Assembly (NCBI RefSeq): GCF_027409185.1
Contig: NC_084474.1
Span: forward strand, 6,255,382-6,319,381
Source: Cynocephalus volans
Taxonomy: Eukaryota; Chordata; Mammalia; Dermoptera; Cynocephalidae
Length of the DNA: 64,000 nt
Reading direction: 5' to 3'
A program made the translations under genes and the position numbers. Position 1 is the first letter of the stretch. Each line of letters starts with the position of its first letter. Positions 1 through 10,394 of this stretch are shown in pieces. The notes beneath the pieces were generated by a model. It was given only the letters and a program-made list of their open reading frames with translations, was not told where the DNA came from and searched no databases.

Positions 1-170
1 ATTGGATGGTTCCCACCCACACTGAGGGTGAGTCTTCACACCCAGGCCACTCAGACTCTCATACTAATCTCTGCTGGAAACACCCTCATGGACACACCTG
101 AAAAGATGGCTTTACCAGGTTTCTCAGCATTCCTTCATCTAACCAAGTTGACACCTAGAATTAACCTTCA
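1..170 (+). mobile_element. MLT2-type ERVL LTR, 3' part
   Basis: The sequence resembles the 3' third of MLT2 LTRs of the ERVL group: a GATTGGATG/CCCACCC-like opening, a central ACACCCTCA-GACACACC block, then AAGTTGACAC and ATTAACC near the end. The 5' part lies outside the window. It is a dead solo or partial LTR with no coding content. Family assignment rests on remembered consensus blocks. Confidence 0.65.
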
Positions 171-175
171 AAACC

Positions 176-340
176 TTAATTTATACATATTTTTAAAATT
201 TCAATTTATTATTTTTTTGTTGTACTTGTTTATGGGATACAGTTTGTTGTTTCTATACATGCATATATTGTATAATGACCTAATTAGAATAGTTAGCATA
301 TCTATCACCTAAACATTGATCACTTCTTTGTCAGCAAAAC
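176..340 (-). mobile_element. L1 3'-UTR fragment
   Basis: Read on the minus strand this is the terminal 3' UTR of a mid-age L1. On the plus strand it shows a T-rich start, then TTTATGGGATACA, a TGTATAATGACC block and TATCTATCACCTAAACATT, the order seen in reversed L1MA/L1PB tails. The second L1 tail at 12536-12620 has the same blocks. There is no open frame. Confidence 0.7.
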
Positions 341-2041
341 CTTATTTTCCCCAGTTTAGTCACTGGTAGGAGCATGTATGTAGCAAGTCCATGTTGTTTT
401 CCAAATTCTGATAAGTGGGTTCTTATGACCTGGGCCCCTCCTGGGCCAAGTTGAAACCAAACCAGAGGGTTTTGGAGGATGTCTCGAGTGTTTGCTGAAA
501 TCTCAGGTGATCTGTTTTTTGTTGAAGTGAATATTCCTTTGAAATATTTTCCCGTGTCTGACGGTCTTATCCTTTTGCTTGCTGACAGGCTGGTGGCATG
601 CTGTGGCTTTTGCCGACTGGTATGGTGGCTGAGGGGAACTTTGGATATTGAACAGTGAGCCCTTGGTCCAGCTTTTACTGGAACGAAATTGTGGGGAGTG
701 GAGGCCACTTCTTAACCAGCACCATGCTCTCACCAACTGAGCTGACCCACCAGGCAGAGCCCCTTCTTAATGCCACCCGGATTTATGGGCCGTGGCCACG
801 GGAGAAAGGAAGTGGGAGATTTAGGCTGCTCTTTGGATGACTGAGCCGCCCCCAACCCCCAGGCACTTGTTTGCCTGAATTACTTGGGTGATTTATTTGT
901 GCTCTGGGCTCTGGTCTGCAGTGGAGACTCCAGGAGACACACTTAGACCTCCCCGGCAGACCACAGTGCACAGGAGGTTGAGTGAGCTCATGTTTACGAA
1001 GGGCTCTGGAATTCCCGGGTGTTGCTTGTTTTACTGCCTCCAGAGACAAAACCAGGCAGAATTACCATGAGCCAGCTTTAAGCCAGGGCTCCTCAGAGTC
1101 ACCAGAAGTGTCCTCTTGCAGTGACTGGCAGGCTCGAGAATGCCAGGACTTTCATGTTTTGTGGCACTCACCAAGCATGTTTAAATTAAATCAGCCCATG
1201 TGGAAAGTTTGCGGTTGGTGGTGCTTAAGAGAAATACTTGTTTTCTTCAGTTTTGCTCTGTCGAGTCTAATGTTGCTGGAGGAACTCGCTGCTCTGCCTG
1301 TCACTGGGTGACTTCGGTTCTCTTAAGGAACACTTTAAAGCAAAAGCAGGTGCTTAAATGTAGATTGGGTGTTTTTGTTTGTTTATGCAGTTGGCTTATT
1401 TTAGCATTCACATTCAGTCACTTTCAATTCTGTCTTTAGAAAGCTTCAAGGTAGTTCCTGAAAAGGGAGATTTCAGAAAATATTATGTAACGATAATGAA
1501 ATCAGGGACTCTTTCTGCTTTGTTGTCCTTTCACAAAAGTCAACAGATAGAGTTTATTATTCTGTTTTTACTAAAGAATGGCTGTTGGTTTTAAACTTGG
1601 TTCATGTTCATGGCAGCTTTTGGCTCAGGTGTCCCCCAGGCTTTGCGCAGCTACCTGGACGTGTGCTGACCAGGAGAGCTGGCATGTCACGCTCATGTGC
1701 ACTGTCCCTGGTGCCTGGCCCGGGTGAGCAGACATGCTGTCAACCCATCTGTAGGTGCAGTTCAGTTCTTCCATGCAGTGCGTTTAGTTGCTGTAACCCC
1801 ATGCTCCTACCCGGCTCTCGCTGGCTGGTGGAGACACAGGCCGAGGCCTCCATGCAGAGGTAGCTTGTGCTATGGACTTGGCCTCCAGAGGTGAGAGTTT
1901 GCCCACAGAGTTCTGGGCTCCCTATGAGTAGCTGGGGTCTCCGCCTCATGTGTGCTGGTGTCTCCTTTGTTCTCTGAACTTTGCTGGAACCAAGGGCCTG
2001 TGGGGAAGAGCCTGGTCTGGGCATTCAGAGAACAGGTTTTA
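341..2041. other. Unassigned, relatively GC-rich sequence
   Basis: Apart from a short tRNA-like scrap at 711-755 I recognise no repeat here. Composition is visibly richer in GC than the rest of the window. Open frames are short (up to about 125 codons), overlap on both strands, and show no recognisable domain or splice-supported exon. It could be intronic or intergenic unique DNA. Confidence 0.5.
711..755 (-). other. tRNA-Ile-like 5' half (SINE or tRNA pseudogene scrap)
   Basis: On the minus strand the segment has a good D-arm and A-box (GTCAGCTCAGTTGGTGAGAG) followed by CATGGTGCTGG, as in the 5' half of tRNA-Ile. The anticodon stem does not close and no B-box or acceptor 3' strand follows, so it is not a working tRNA. 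It may be an old tRNA-derived SINE fragment. Confidence 0.4.
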
Positions 2042-2046
2042 GTCTC

Positions 2047-2491
2047 TGATGGAATTTGGATGTATTGTCTTCCCAGAACTCATATACAAATCTGATCCTC
2101 AATGTGGCAGTGTTGGAAGCTGTTTGAGTCATGGGGGCAGATTCCTCATGAATGGATTAATGCTGTCCCTGGGGGACGAGGGGTAGTGAGTGAGTTCTCA
2201 CTCTATTAGTTCCTGTAAGAGCTGATTGTTTAAAAGACCCTGGCATCTCCCCTCTCTCTCTTTATTAGGCCTGATGAGAGCTGGCACCTCCCCTCTCTCT
2301 CTCTTGCTTCCTCTCGCCATGTGATCTGTTTGTACCCGTTGGCTGCCTGCCACTTTCCGCCATGAGTAGAAGCAGCCTGAGGCCCGTGCCAGATGCAGCT
2401 GTCCCAGAATCGTAAACCAAATAAACCTCTGTTCCTTATAAATTATCCAGTCTCAGGTATTCTGTTATAGCAACACAAAATGGACTATACA
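2047..2491 (+). mobile_element. MST-type MaLR solo LTR
   Basis: A 445-bp solo LTR of the ERVL-MaLR group (MSTB/MSTC-like). It begins TGATGGAATTTGGATG, has TCATGGGGGCAGATTCCTCATGAATGG in its first half, an AATAAACCTCT poly(A) region and a TTATAAATTATCCAGTCTC tail, and ends GACTATACA. Flanking 5-mers gtctc (2042-2046) and gtctg (2492-2496) agree at four of five bases, fitting a MaLR target duplication. No internal region remains. Confidence 0.8.
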
Positions 2492-2496
2492 GTCTG

Positions 2497-4429
2497 TCAC
2501 TGGGCATGTACATGACTTGGGGGGAATCACATTGCTGGTCTTGGTTAATGATCTGGGAGATGACATGAGGGCTGGATATCACCCCAAGGTCAGAGAGAGG
2601 ATGCAGCCTCCTGTCCAGTCTCCATCTTGGGAGCAGGAATTGGTTGGAAGGGAGAGTTTCCTGCCATTATATCAAATATCTTTTCTTCCCCATTTTTGAG
2701 TAATCAGCAGACAGCAGTAACCACCCTCATGTAAGGACAAAGGAACCTGCTCTCTCAGGAAGGAGGCCGGCTCCCTGCTAGTACAGATGTATGTGGGTGG
2801 AGCTGGGGCTGTCTTTTCCTCATTGCCCTCAAAAACATTCTCTACTGAAGAACTTACTATATATACACGTGTCCCCACTGTGGACTTTTCTTCTCCTCAC
2901 CCATTTAGTGTCTCTGGCAGGATATCATTATTTCTCTCAATGTAAATCTAAGTACAGAGGAAGCACATTCATGTGTTTCTGAAGATGGTCTTAAAGGAAA
3001 ACAGGCAGAATTTGGGAATTTTGTATGTTTCTGGTAAGTGAAGAATCTTATTTTATTGGTTAGGAAATGGGACACAACAGAAATGGGTGAATCAGACATG
3101 TGGAGACCGGCTGGCCCGCGACTGCCTCCTGCCCAGGCCCTGCTGATGGTCAAGGGTCTGTTCTAGAATCCAAGTGGGAAGAGGGGCTGGGGGTGGGAGG
3201 CTCACGCCATGAGCCACCTTGGTTGTCAGAATGACAGATCCCAAGATGGGTCAGTGCAGTGCAAGTTCTTTAGAGGGGAGAGACCACATTCACACAACTT
3301 GTATTACAGTAGATTGCTTTGACTGGCTGACTTGATTACTAGTTATTGTTGTTAATCTCTTACTGGGCCTCATTCATGAACTAGATGACCGGAGGCATAC
3401 ATGTACAGGAAGAAACAGTGTATCTAGGGTCCAGCATAATCCGCGGTTTCAGGTGTCCATTGCGGATCTTGGAACGCATCCCCCAGGGTAAGGGGGAGGA
3501 CACACTCTCCTATTTCATTTGTGTTTTAGGTGCAGTGCGCAATCTCCTTTCCTGCTGCCTGTCCTTTGGTGAGGTGCCGACATCCACAGGGAGAGACACG
3601 GAGTGTGACTCAAGTGTGAGTGGTCCGTGTTCTCACAGTGTTTGCCTTTGGAGAGAGCACTGAAATGCCCTGCTCCAGGCCATGCTAGAAATCTGACTTC
3701 AGTGGGCTTTAAAACCCACTTCTCTTCTAATTGTGTCCTTCACCTGGTTGTCATCTCTTTGTTTTATATATTTGAAAGATGTTCAAACCTTGGAAATAAA
3801 GAAATGTTTCTGATGTGTTCAGAATCTCCCCCTGTCCAGTTTAATAGCTTTCATGAGTGTGGAAATCTGGAATATTCCCTTTTTGCCCTATTAACTATGA
3901 TGAGAAAATGGCAGAACAGGGCAGCACCATCTCACTGTGGTTACTTTAGATACGGTTTGAAACAAATCCCGGGCTGGGTCTGTGGGAAGACATTGGGTAG
4001 ACGTTTACCACTGTATGGTTCTTCTGCAGGAACCGAGAAGAGGAAGGGACTGGGCGTTTCGTGGCATGAGCTACATGGCCAGAGAGATAGAGTTAATAAT
4101 GTTACATGATTATTGACCAAGATATATGTATATATTTTATTTCTGAGAGGGCGTTTATTCTTTTATCTAAAGCCCAAATATGTCAAAGCCTTTTATTACC
4201 ATTTTATAAACTTGACTCTTTCCCGCTGTCTCCTGCAAAAACCTTTCCAGCCCTATCTTGTATTAAGTTAATCTTCACCTGCTGAAGCTATTTATTCCAT
4301 GCAAACATAACAGTAACTCGTGCGGGGCTGTGAGTGCTGGTGGTCCTCTTAGAAGGCCTGTGCGCTCTTCCGGCCCAGCATGTTGGCTCTGTGCTGCACC
4401 CTGCCCGCGGGATCCAGCCGCACATCATT
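2497..4429. other. Unassigned sequence
   Basis: I recognise no repeat family, RNA or exon. The longest frame (3627-4109, plus, 160 codons) has no recognisable domain, signal peptide or membrane pattern and may be chance. Mixed composition with scattered CpG. Confidence 0.45.
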
Positions 4430-4640
4430 TACCCGTTCAGCTGCTGATGAACATTTGGGCCACTTCCACCTTTTGGTTATTGTGAATACTGCTGCTATGA
4501 ACAAGTATTTCTCTGGTGCCTGTTTTCACTTCTTCTGGGTATGTCAGAACTGCAATTTTAAAGCATGTTCCATAAAGGAGGGAATGGTGAATTATGCCAT
4601 TTGGATCACCCATGGGATTAAACTCCAATGTAGGATATAT
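4430..4640 (-). mobile_element. L1 ORF2 3'-end fragment
   Basis: The plus strand carries the reverse complement of the L1 ORF2 C-terminal coding region: TTTTGGTTATTGTGAATACTGCTGCTATGAACA, then TTCTTCTGGGTATG. Heavily diverged and truncated at both ends. Confidence 0.6.
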
Positions 4641-6154
4641 TTTCAGTTACTTGCTTAATGCACACTATTTCTTGCTCTATTATCCATATCTACCTCAATC
4701 TCATTACTTCATTTTCTCCTTCTTGGAAGGATCCTTTTGTATTTCTGGTTACCAAAATTTGCTTTATTACAGAAGTGATACTCTTAATTGATGTGTTTCC
4801 CCCAAATGCCACACATTTCTGATCTCTTTTGGGATTGTTTAATCACAGTGATGTTATCTAAGTTTAGCTGGAGGTGTTGCTCCAGCAGGAGTGTGGCAAG
4901 CACACTTAGATCACAGTTCCATTCTAGTTTTTGATACCTCTGTCCTGTTTTCTTCTGGTTACTTGACCCTACTGACCTTCTAAATAATGGGAAAATGTGG
5001 CTCAAAGATGTAATGAGTACTTGAACACTGAAGACTTCTGTTCCAAGTCTTCTGAAGTTTCCTTGGTATCCTGTGTGGTCAGCTTTGAGGCCCCAGGGTA
5101 GAAATAGAAGCGACTGTCACAAGCCTTTCTATTTACATAGTTACGGACAAGTATTTCCTAAGAGAAAAGCACTGAACTTTTCTGATGGAGTCACATAAAC
5201 TGGATCTACCTTGTCCCATCATCATTTTGCCAACACTATTATTTTTTCTCTTGAGGGTGAGGTAGAAAGAGGGAGAGAACGGTGCCGTGGGCATCTGGCG
5301 AGGACACTGCCTCCTTTGAGAGTCACATTTGCAAATGAGCAGCAGTGTCCAGAGGCCCAGGCATGGAGAACTCATGAGCAAAGTTAGCTGGGCTCTATCT
5401 AGCTTAGAGCTTCAACTGGGGGTCTTGAAGATCTGAACAAGACTTAAAGAGTGTTTTACAGCCTGTCTTTCAGAATGCTGCGCTGTAATTTTCAACTGGA
5501 CAAGAAAGGCACCTGCAGTTATTTTTCCAAAAGGTCAGAAGGCAAATGGACAGTTTCCCTTGATGCGGCTGGGAGATGCTGCCTGACAAGACACCGTAAC
5601 TCTTGCGCCCACACACAGGAGGTGAGGGGTCTGGCCAGGCCTGCCTCTTCAGGTGTGCTCTGCTAAGATTAGAGAGGAATTTCCCTGCTGTAGATTTCTG
5701 GCACCGAGAACATTAACAGGTCCCAGGTGTCTAGGACCCAAAGTCACAGGTGATCCAAGTGACCTTAGCTCATAAAGATTGTGGCTTGGGAGGGGAGAGT
5801 TCATGAGGAACAGCTGAGGGTAAGACTCTGGGAGTAGCCCAGAAGCAAGTCCCCTGACTCCACTGGCAGGCCATGGGGTGTGGTCATGGCCATAGCTGCT
5901 TAGGGTCTTCACTGTGGCAGGGCCTTGTCCTTTCCAGCCCTTCCCAGCAGCACCCCCTTTTCCTCCTCCTAATTTACATTCCTGAAAAATTTCATGGAAC
6001 AAATGAAAAGGAATTACAGTGGAATGTTGAATATGAGGGTGTTGGCATCTGTGCCAGGACATAGCTTGACAGAGAACAACTTGGGAGGACAGAGAGAGAG
6101 GCTGTGGAAGTTGAAAGGGATTGGAAAATGGAGTTGAAATTCAGGATAGGCTCC
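4641..6154. other. Unassigned sequence before the provirus
   Basis: No recognisable repeat, RNA gene or exon. Open frames at 5649-6062 (minus) and elsewhere are unsupported. It ends directly at the 3' LTR of the minus-strand provirus. Confidence 0.45.
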
Positions 6155-6390
6155 TGTCAGGCTGGATCACAGACCCTCTGCCCCATGCTGTGCAGGTCCT
6201 GAGCCAGGGAGTTGAAAAAAGATTCTGGTGGCCGATAAGAGGATAGACATGCTTTCTGCCTTTTATACCAAAATACACAACAGTGGCAATGAGCCAAGGA
6301 GTACATGGGTGCACATGCACAGTTACACCACTCTTATATAACTTGTTTACAGTGGATGTGCTGGATCACACCCAGCCGGATGTGAGGGAA
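6155..6390 (-). repeat. 3' LTR of the ERV-S-like provirus (shortened)
   Basis: Matches the 5' LTR from TGTCAGGCTGGATCACAG to GGATGTGCTGGATCACACCCAGC. A TATAAAAG box is conserved at 6260-6267 (minus). Relative to the 5' LTR it lacks about 38 bp that includes the poly(A) signal region, and the matching U3 start is absent: beyond about 6385 the two LTRs no longer align. Confidence 0.75.
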
Positions 6391-6624
6391 GAGGCCCTCA
6401 CTATACTAATTCTACTTTCCTCACACTCCACTCCTTCTGGGTCTCTTGCTGTTCAGTCTATGCATCTGTGATCTTCTGCAGTGTTCCCTTAGTGAGGATT
6501 GCTGACCCTCGCATCCATATAACCTCCAAACTTATCGTATGTTCAATACACCTTGAGGCTTGTCCCTGTAGCTCTATCCTTTTCAACTATTAGCTACAAA
6601 AACCCCACCTGTACACAAGTCCAG

Positions 6625-7536
6625 TTAGTACTCATCATTGGGGTGATTTTCACAGGAATCCTGCAGCCACACTGGTAGGAAACTCAGTGCGTATTCAGCA
6701 AGCTGACACATTGGCCACATGAATGTATGTATGTGTCCAGTCGACTCTGGTGCCTGCAGCCACAATACTATGGACAAAAAGATGAAAAGGTTATTGGCAC
6801 CAATAGAGGGAGTTCCTCTCCCTCTGGCAGAATACACACCAGCTTACCATCCTGGAAAGAATGGTTGCAGGAACAGGTGCAGCTGTATGCCACAGAGCCT
6901 CCACTGGAGAGGGCCTGCCCTTGCAGAGTCTCTCATTCAGTATCCTGACTGTTGGCCATAACAACTGTGTCCACCCTTTTAGGGGCAAGGGTTGGATGGA
7001 TAGCCTTAGTCCCTTTTTGAGATGACCATTGTACTGTTCAATCGTTCCCAGTGCCTGGGTATGATACAGCACATGTAACTTGCACTGAATGAACCATTGA
7101 GAATCCCACTTCTGTACTTCCTGTCCAGTAAAGTGGTTCCATTATCACTTTCTATGACCAGGGGTTGACTGTACATTGCCATAAGGCTATTCAATCCCTT
7201 CACAGTGCTTACCTGGTCTGGGCCCTTGCAGGGCCGTACAAACAGAAGAGCAATAGCCATATCAATGGCTGTGGAGATATACCTGAAATTCTCTGACCTT
7301 GGCAGTGGTTCCACAAAATTCACTTGCCATCAAGTCAGGGGCACCTTTCCACAGGTTATTTGCCCATCGGTATGCAGCACCCACTGGGGGTATGGACACT
7401 CTTGAGCACATACTGGACAAATGTGATGCACGTTTACTACATCTTCCCATATTATGGGCAGGTTCCACTTTTGAGCCATTGACCACACGGTGTTGCAGCC
7501 AGCATGCTGCATTTGTTGATGTAACCACTGGGCCAC
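6625..7536 (-). pseudogene. pol: ERV integrase remnant
   Basis: Integrase would join proviral DNA to host DNA. The N-terminal zinc-binding HHCC module is visible at 7330-7536 (HQQMQH ... CPVC). The catalytic core follows at 7006-7323, with an Asp in TAIDMA and the second Asp in ESDNGT (7131-7148). A frameshift near 7050-7072 moves the part with the Glu (TIEQYNGH) and the C-terminal region to another frame, and a second shift follows below 6840. The core is in the same frame as the upstream RT remnant but separated by stop codons. Dead. Confidence 0.8.
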
Positions 7537-7560
7537 ATCAGTGGCTGGAGCTTTCTCCAG

Positions 7561-8628
7561 TCATTTCACCTTAGCCAAGGCATTGGCTTTGTCATTGCCC
7601 AGACTGGCTAAGGGGAAGTGTCCTGTGACATGGAAAAGTCTTACTTCCTCCTTATGTACCAGTTCCCATAACTCTTGCCACACGGCTTGTCCCCACAGGG
7701 GTCGGTGGCCTACCATCCACCACTGATATTTCCAAGTAGGTATCCAAAGGATAAGACCCTTATATACAGCCCACCTACATTGTTCCAAATGTCCTAGCAG
7801 TGCTGGAGTTGCCTTGGTTAAATCTGCAGGAGAATCAGAGGTTAGTAACACATCGTTTATGTAGTGAAACATTGTAACCATGCTGGGCCTAGTCCACTTG
7901 GCTAAGTCCCCAGCCACTAAACCATGACAGATTGTTGGGCTATGCAGGTAGCCTTGGGGCAACACTTGAAAAGTCCAGTGCCTTCCTTCCCAGGTGAAAG
8001 CAACTTGATGTTGTATGTCAGTCAAGATTGGGATAGAGGAAAAAGCATTTGCAAGGTCCAGTACACAGTGATAAATTCCTAGCTGAGTCATCAGCTGATC
8101 CATCAAGTTGTGAACCGAAGGCACAGCCACATGCGAAGGAGGCACTACTTTATTCATGTCTCGATAATGCACAGTCATCCTCCAGGGCCCATTAGGTTTT
8201 TTCACTGGTCATACCAGAGTGTTATAGGGACTGTGTGTGGAATGAATGATGCCGGCCTTTTCTAACTCCAATATAGTGGCACCTATCTCTGCATGTGCTC
8301 TCGGCAGGTGATACTGTTTCACACTGACTGCACATCTTGGCTTGGGTAACACCTGTGGATCATATTTAGCATGTCCCTGTAACTCAGGCTTCACTGTCTG
8401 GATCCACAGCCATAATTCCCCAACTGTTGTTTGCAGGCGCAAACCATAAAGTACATCTATACCCAGAATGTATTTGTCTACAGGGGATGCATACACATTA
8501 TATACATGAGGGGGCAATCGTTCAATGCTCAGAGGCAAAGACACAGCTTTGACTTTAATAGTCTGTTCTCCATAACTATCAACATTCACTGTGGCCCCTG
8601 GAAACTTATCTGGGTTGCCATGTATCAA
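7561..8628 (-). pseudogene. pol: ERV protease C-terminus / reverse transcriptase / RNase H remnant
   Basis: One frame runs 8628 to 7561 with a single TGA at 8207-8209. It starts in the C-terminal part of the protease (an ILGIDVL-type block), continues into RT fingers and palm (ANAFSSI, LPQGYLHSP), and has YIND (7852-7863) where active RTs have Y-x-D-D. At 7768-7776 the RT frame passes directly into the C-terminal half of RNase H (VYKGL ... HVTGH). The RT thumb, connection domain and the start of RNase H are missing, but the frame is kept. The protease Asp-Thr/Ser-Gly site is not found upstream, suggesting further loss between 8630 and 8745. Non-functional. Confidence 0.85.
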
Positions 8629-8744
8629 GCTACATTCTACGCTAACACATGCTATACATTTGTCTCAGACCAATGTATTGCCAGTTCAACATGAGGCCCC
8701 CAGTCCTTGTCTGCCCCCAAAAGATGAGCACCTTGGCCTGCTCC

Positions 8745-9872
8745 CTAGCCAAAAGAGAACAGTCCATCTGCTTCTGCAGACGTAGCCATAAAATCCTTCA
8801 AATAGACTGGGTGTATCTTGTTGTGTGCCTCTTGGGGAAGTTTGGTATCATGCCACTGGGAGCAAAATTGTTGCCACAAGGCAAATAAGACTGCATTTGG
8901 TTGCTGGTCAGTTTTTTCCTTATCAGCTCCTGCCGTAAGCAAGTCAAACCACATCTGCATATGGCTGGTCTTGCTTGGTCCCTTCAGGATAAAATCCCGA
9001 GCACTTCTTGGGGGTTTAATCTTAGCCACCTTTTGGACCCCCTTTGCTTGTCTCCTCCCCTCTGCTTCACCCAAACTGGCCGTTATGGTCATCACTTCAT
9101 GTATAGTTTGACCAACGTATGGGGCCAGCATGGCTATCAGTGACCCAAAGGATGTCGACCGTGCATTTTGCAGCACTACGTCATTTATGCTGCCAGTAAA
9201 ACATTCATCATACAGGCCACAGGTGTTCACATTAAACATGGACTGCCACATCCCCAGGCTCCCAAGTTATTTGAACCAGCTCAGCATATGTTTGCCATTT
9301 ACTCACAGTTTCAGGCAGTTCTCTGGCATTCATCCACATGGTCTGGACAGCTGCATTCAACCAGTCTATCAAGGAGTGGTTATCCTGTCCCGGGGCATAT
9401 CTGTGGCTATTCTGTAGCTGATGCTGCAGGGATGGGTGCATGGTGATAGAGGCTAACTTTTCCATCTCTTCACTAGAGCACATCACACTATCCACCCCTA
9501 GGTCCCATAACTGCAAAAGCCAAGCAGCTAGGGGTTCACACTGTTTCTGCTGAAACTGTTTCCCCAAGTCCACGAACTCAGCTTGAGTGTAGGGGACATA
9601 AGTAGTGAATTGGGTGACTTGTGGATTGCCTACCCGTTGCCCGCCTTGTCCTATGGGCTGTTCATGCTTCAGTTTCTGGTGGACAACAGGTTGTGCCAGG
9701 GGATGCACAGTCTTCCCAACTCACCATTGGTTTTGTTATCATCCCCAGTGTTGGAAGCAGGAGTGACCTGTTGCTGTACTTCAGTCTCCAGAACAAGTAC
9801 TCGTGCTTTCAACACATCTGCTTTCTGCTACAAATCTCGAAGCCGTGCCACTTCATGGAGTGCCTGGTCCAT
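8745..9872 (-). pseudogene. gag: ERV gag remnant
   Basis: The probable gag ATG is at 9872-9870 (minus). The first codons form a heptad-like leucine/charged stretch consistent with the N-terminal coiled coil of class III Gag, but a stop occurs after 14 residues. The reading then shifts to the frame of 9232-9708 (capsid-like, PYTQAEFVDLGKQ, then an LWDLGVD block) and again to that of 8745-9251. No CCHC zinc knuckle is seen. Assignment as capsid is by position and general resemblance. Confidence 0.7.
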
Positions 9873-10003
9873 GTTGACTCATAGTACAGTGAGCAACAGC
9901 CAGACCCCGGCCAACGGGAAAGCGGCCGCCGGGTACCACATACTCAAGAGTAGACACATTTCCTCTCCCTCCCAGGGAGCTAGTGGCTCCCTTACCTGCT
10001 CAG

Positions 10004-10022
10004 AATCCTGCTGACTATGCCA
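10004..10022 (-). promoter_or_regulatory. Retroviral primer-binding site, tRNA-Ser type
   Basis: Directly downstream of the 5' LTR on the minus strand is TGGCATAGTCAGCAGGATT. The complement of mammalian tRNA-Ser 3' ends (TGGCGTAGTCGGCAGGATT) differs at two positions, both CG-to-CA changes expected from CpG decay. This is strong evidence for tRNA-Ser priming. Two bases (AC) separate it from the LTR end. Confidence 0.85.
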
Positions 10023-10024
10023 GT

Positions 10025-10385
10025 TGTTGGGCTGGATCACAGACCCCTCTGCCCCGTCCTGTGCAGGTCCTGAGCCAGGTAGTTGAAAAAAGATTCTGCT
10101 GGCCAATAACATGATAGACAGGCTTTATTCCAGATGTGAGCTTCCCCATCAGTGGTTCAGAGCATTGCCTTTTATAATGAAAGTACACAATAGTGGCAAC
10201 GAGCCAAGAAGTACACGGGCGCTCATGTGCACTAACACTACTCTTAGTAACTTGTTTACGCCGGATGTGCTGAATCATACCCAAGCTGAAACCCCAAGCT
10301 GCTGCCTGAGTGCAGAGGGCACGTCCCTGGGAGCCGGGCTTCCCTCTCCCTCCACCTGCTCTATTGAGGGTTGAGTGTCCCCACA
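10025..10385 (-). repeat. 5' LTR of the ERV-S-like provirus
   Basis: A 361-bp LTR with TG...CA ends on the minus strand (TGTGGGGACACTC ... CAGCCCAACA). A TATA box TATAAAAG lies at 10169-10176 and a poly(A) signal AATAAA about 40 bp downstream at 10124-10129, the compact spacing usual for such LTRs. It pairs with 6155-6390. Confidence 0.8.
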
Positions 10386-10394
10386 AAGCCTCTC

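Larger units (their letters stand above)
6155..10385 (-). mobile_element. Class III endogenous provirus, ERV-S-like, defective
   Basis: A 4.2-kb provirus on the minus strand: 5' LTR (10025-10385), primer-binding site, gag remnant, protease/RT/RNase H remnant, integrase remnant, then a shortened 3' LTR (6155 to about 6390). The PBS matches the 3' end of tRNA-Ser at 17 of 19 bases, which together with the pol type points to the class III ERV-S group. No env is seen; integrase runs almost to the 3' LTR. Stops, frameshifts and a large pol deletion make it non-functional. LTR divergence and lost CpGs show an old insertion. No clear target duplication. Class III is well supported; the family name is inference. 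Confidence 0.8.

Noticed and set aside
711..755. Functional tRNA gene
   Set aside because: Only the D-arm half is present; anticodon stem, T-arm and acceptor pairing are missing.
3627..4109. 160-codon plus-strand frame as a gene
   Set aside because: No recognisable domain, no supporting promoter or splice context, and overlapping frames of similar length occur nearby.
6390..6640. Retroviral env upstream of the 3' LTR
   Set aside because: No signal peptide, transmembrane or fusion-type pattern in any frame; too short.
9922..9937. Adjacent NotI (GCGGCCGC) and KpnI (GGTACC) sites resembling a cloning polylinker
   Set aside because: The sites lie in continuous ERV leader sequence between gag and PBS, with no vector text on either side.
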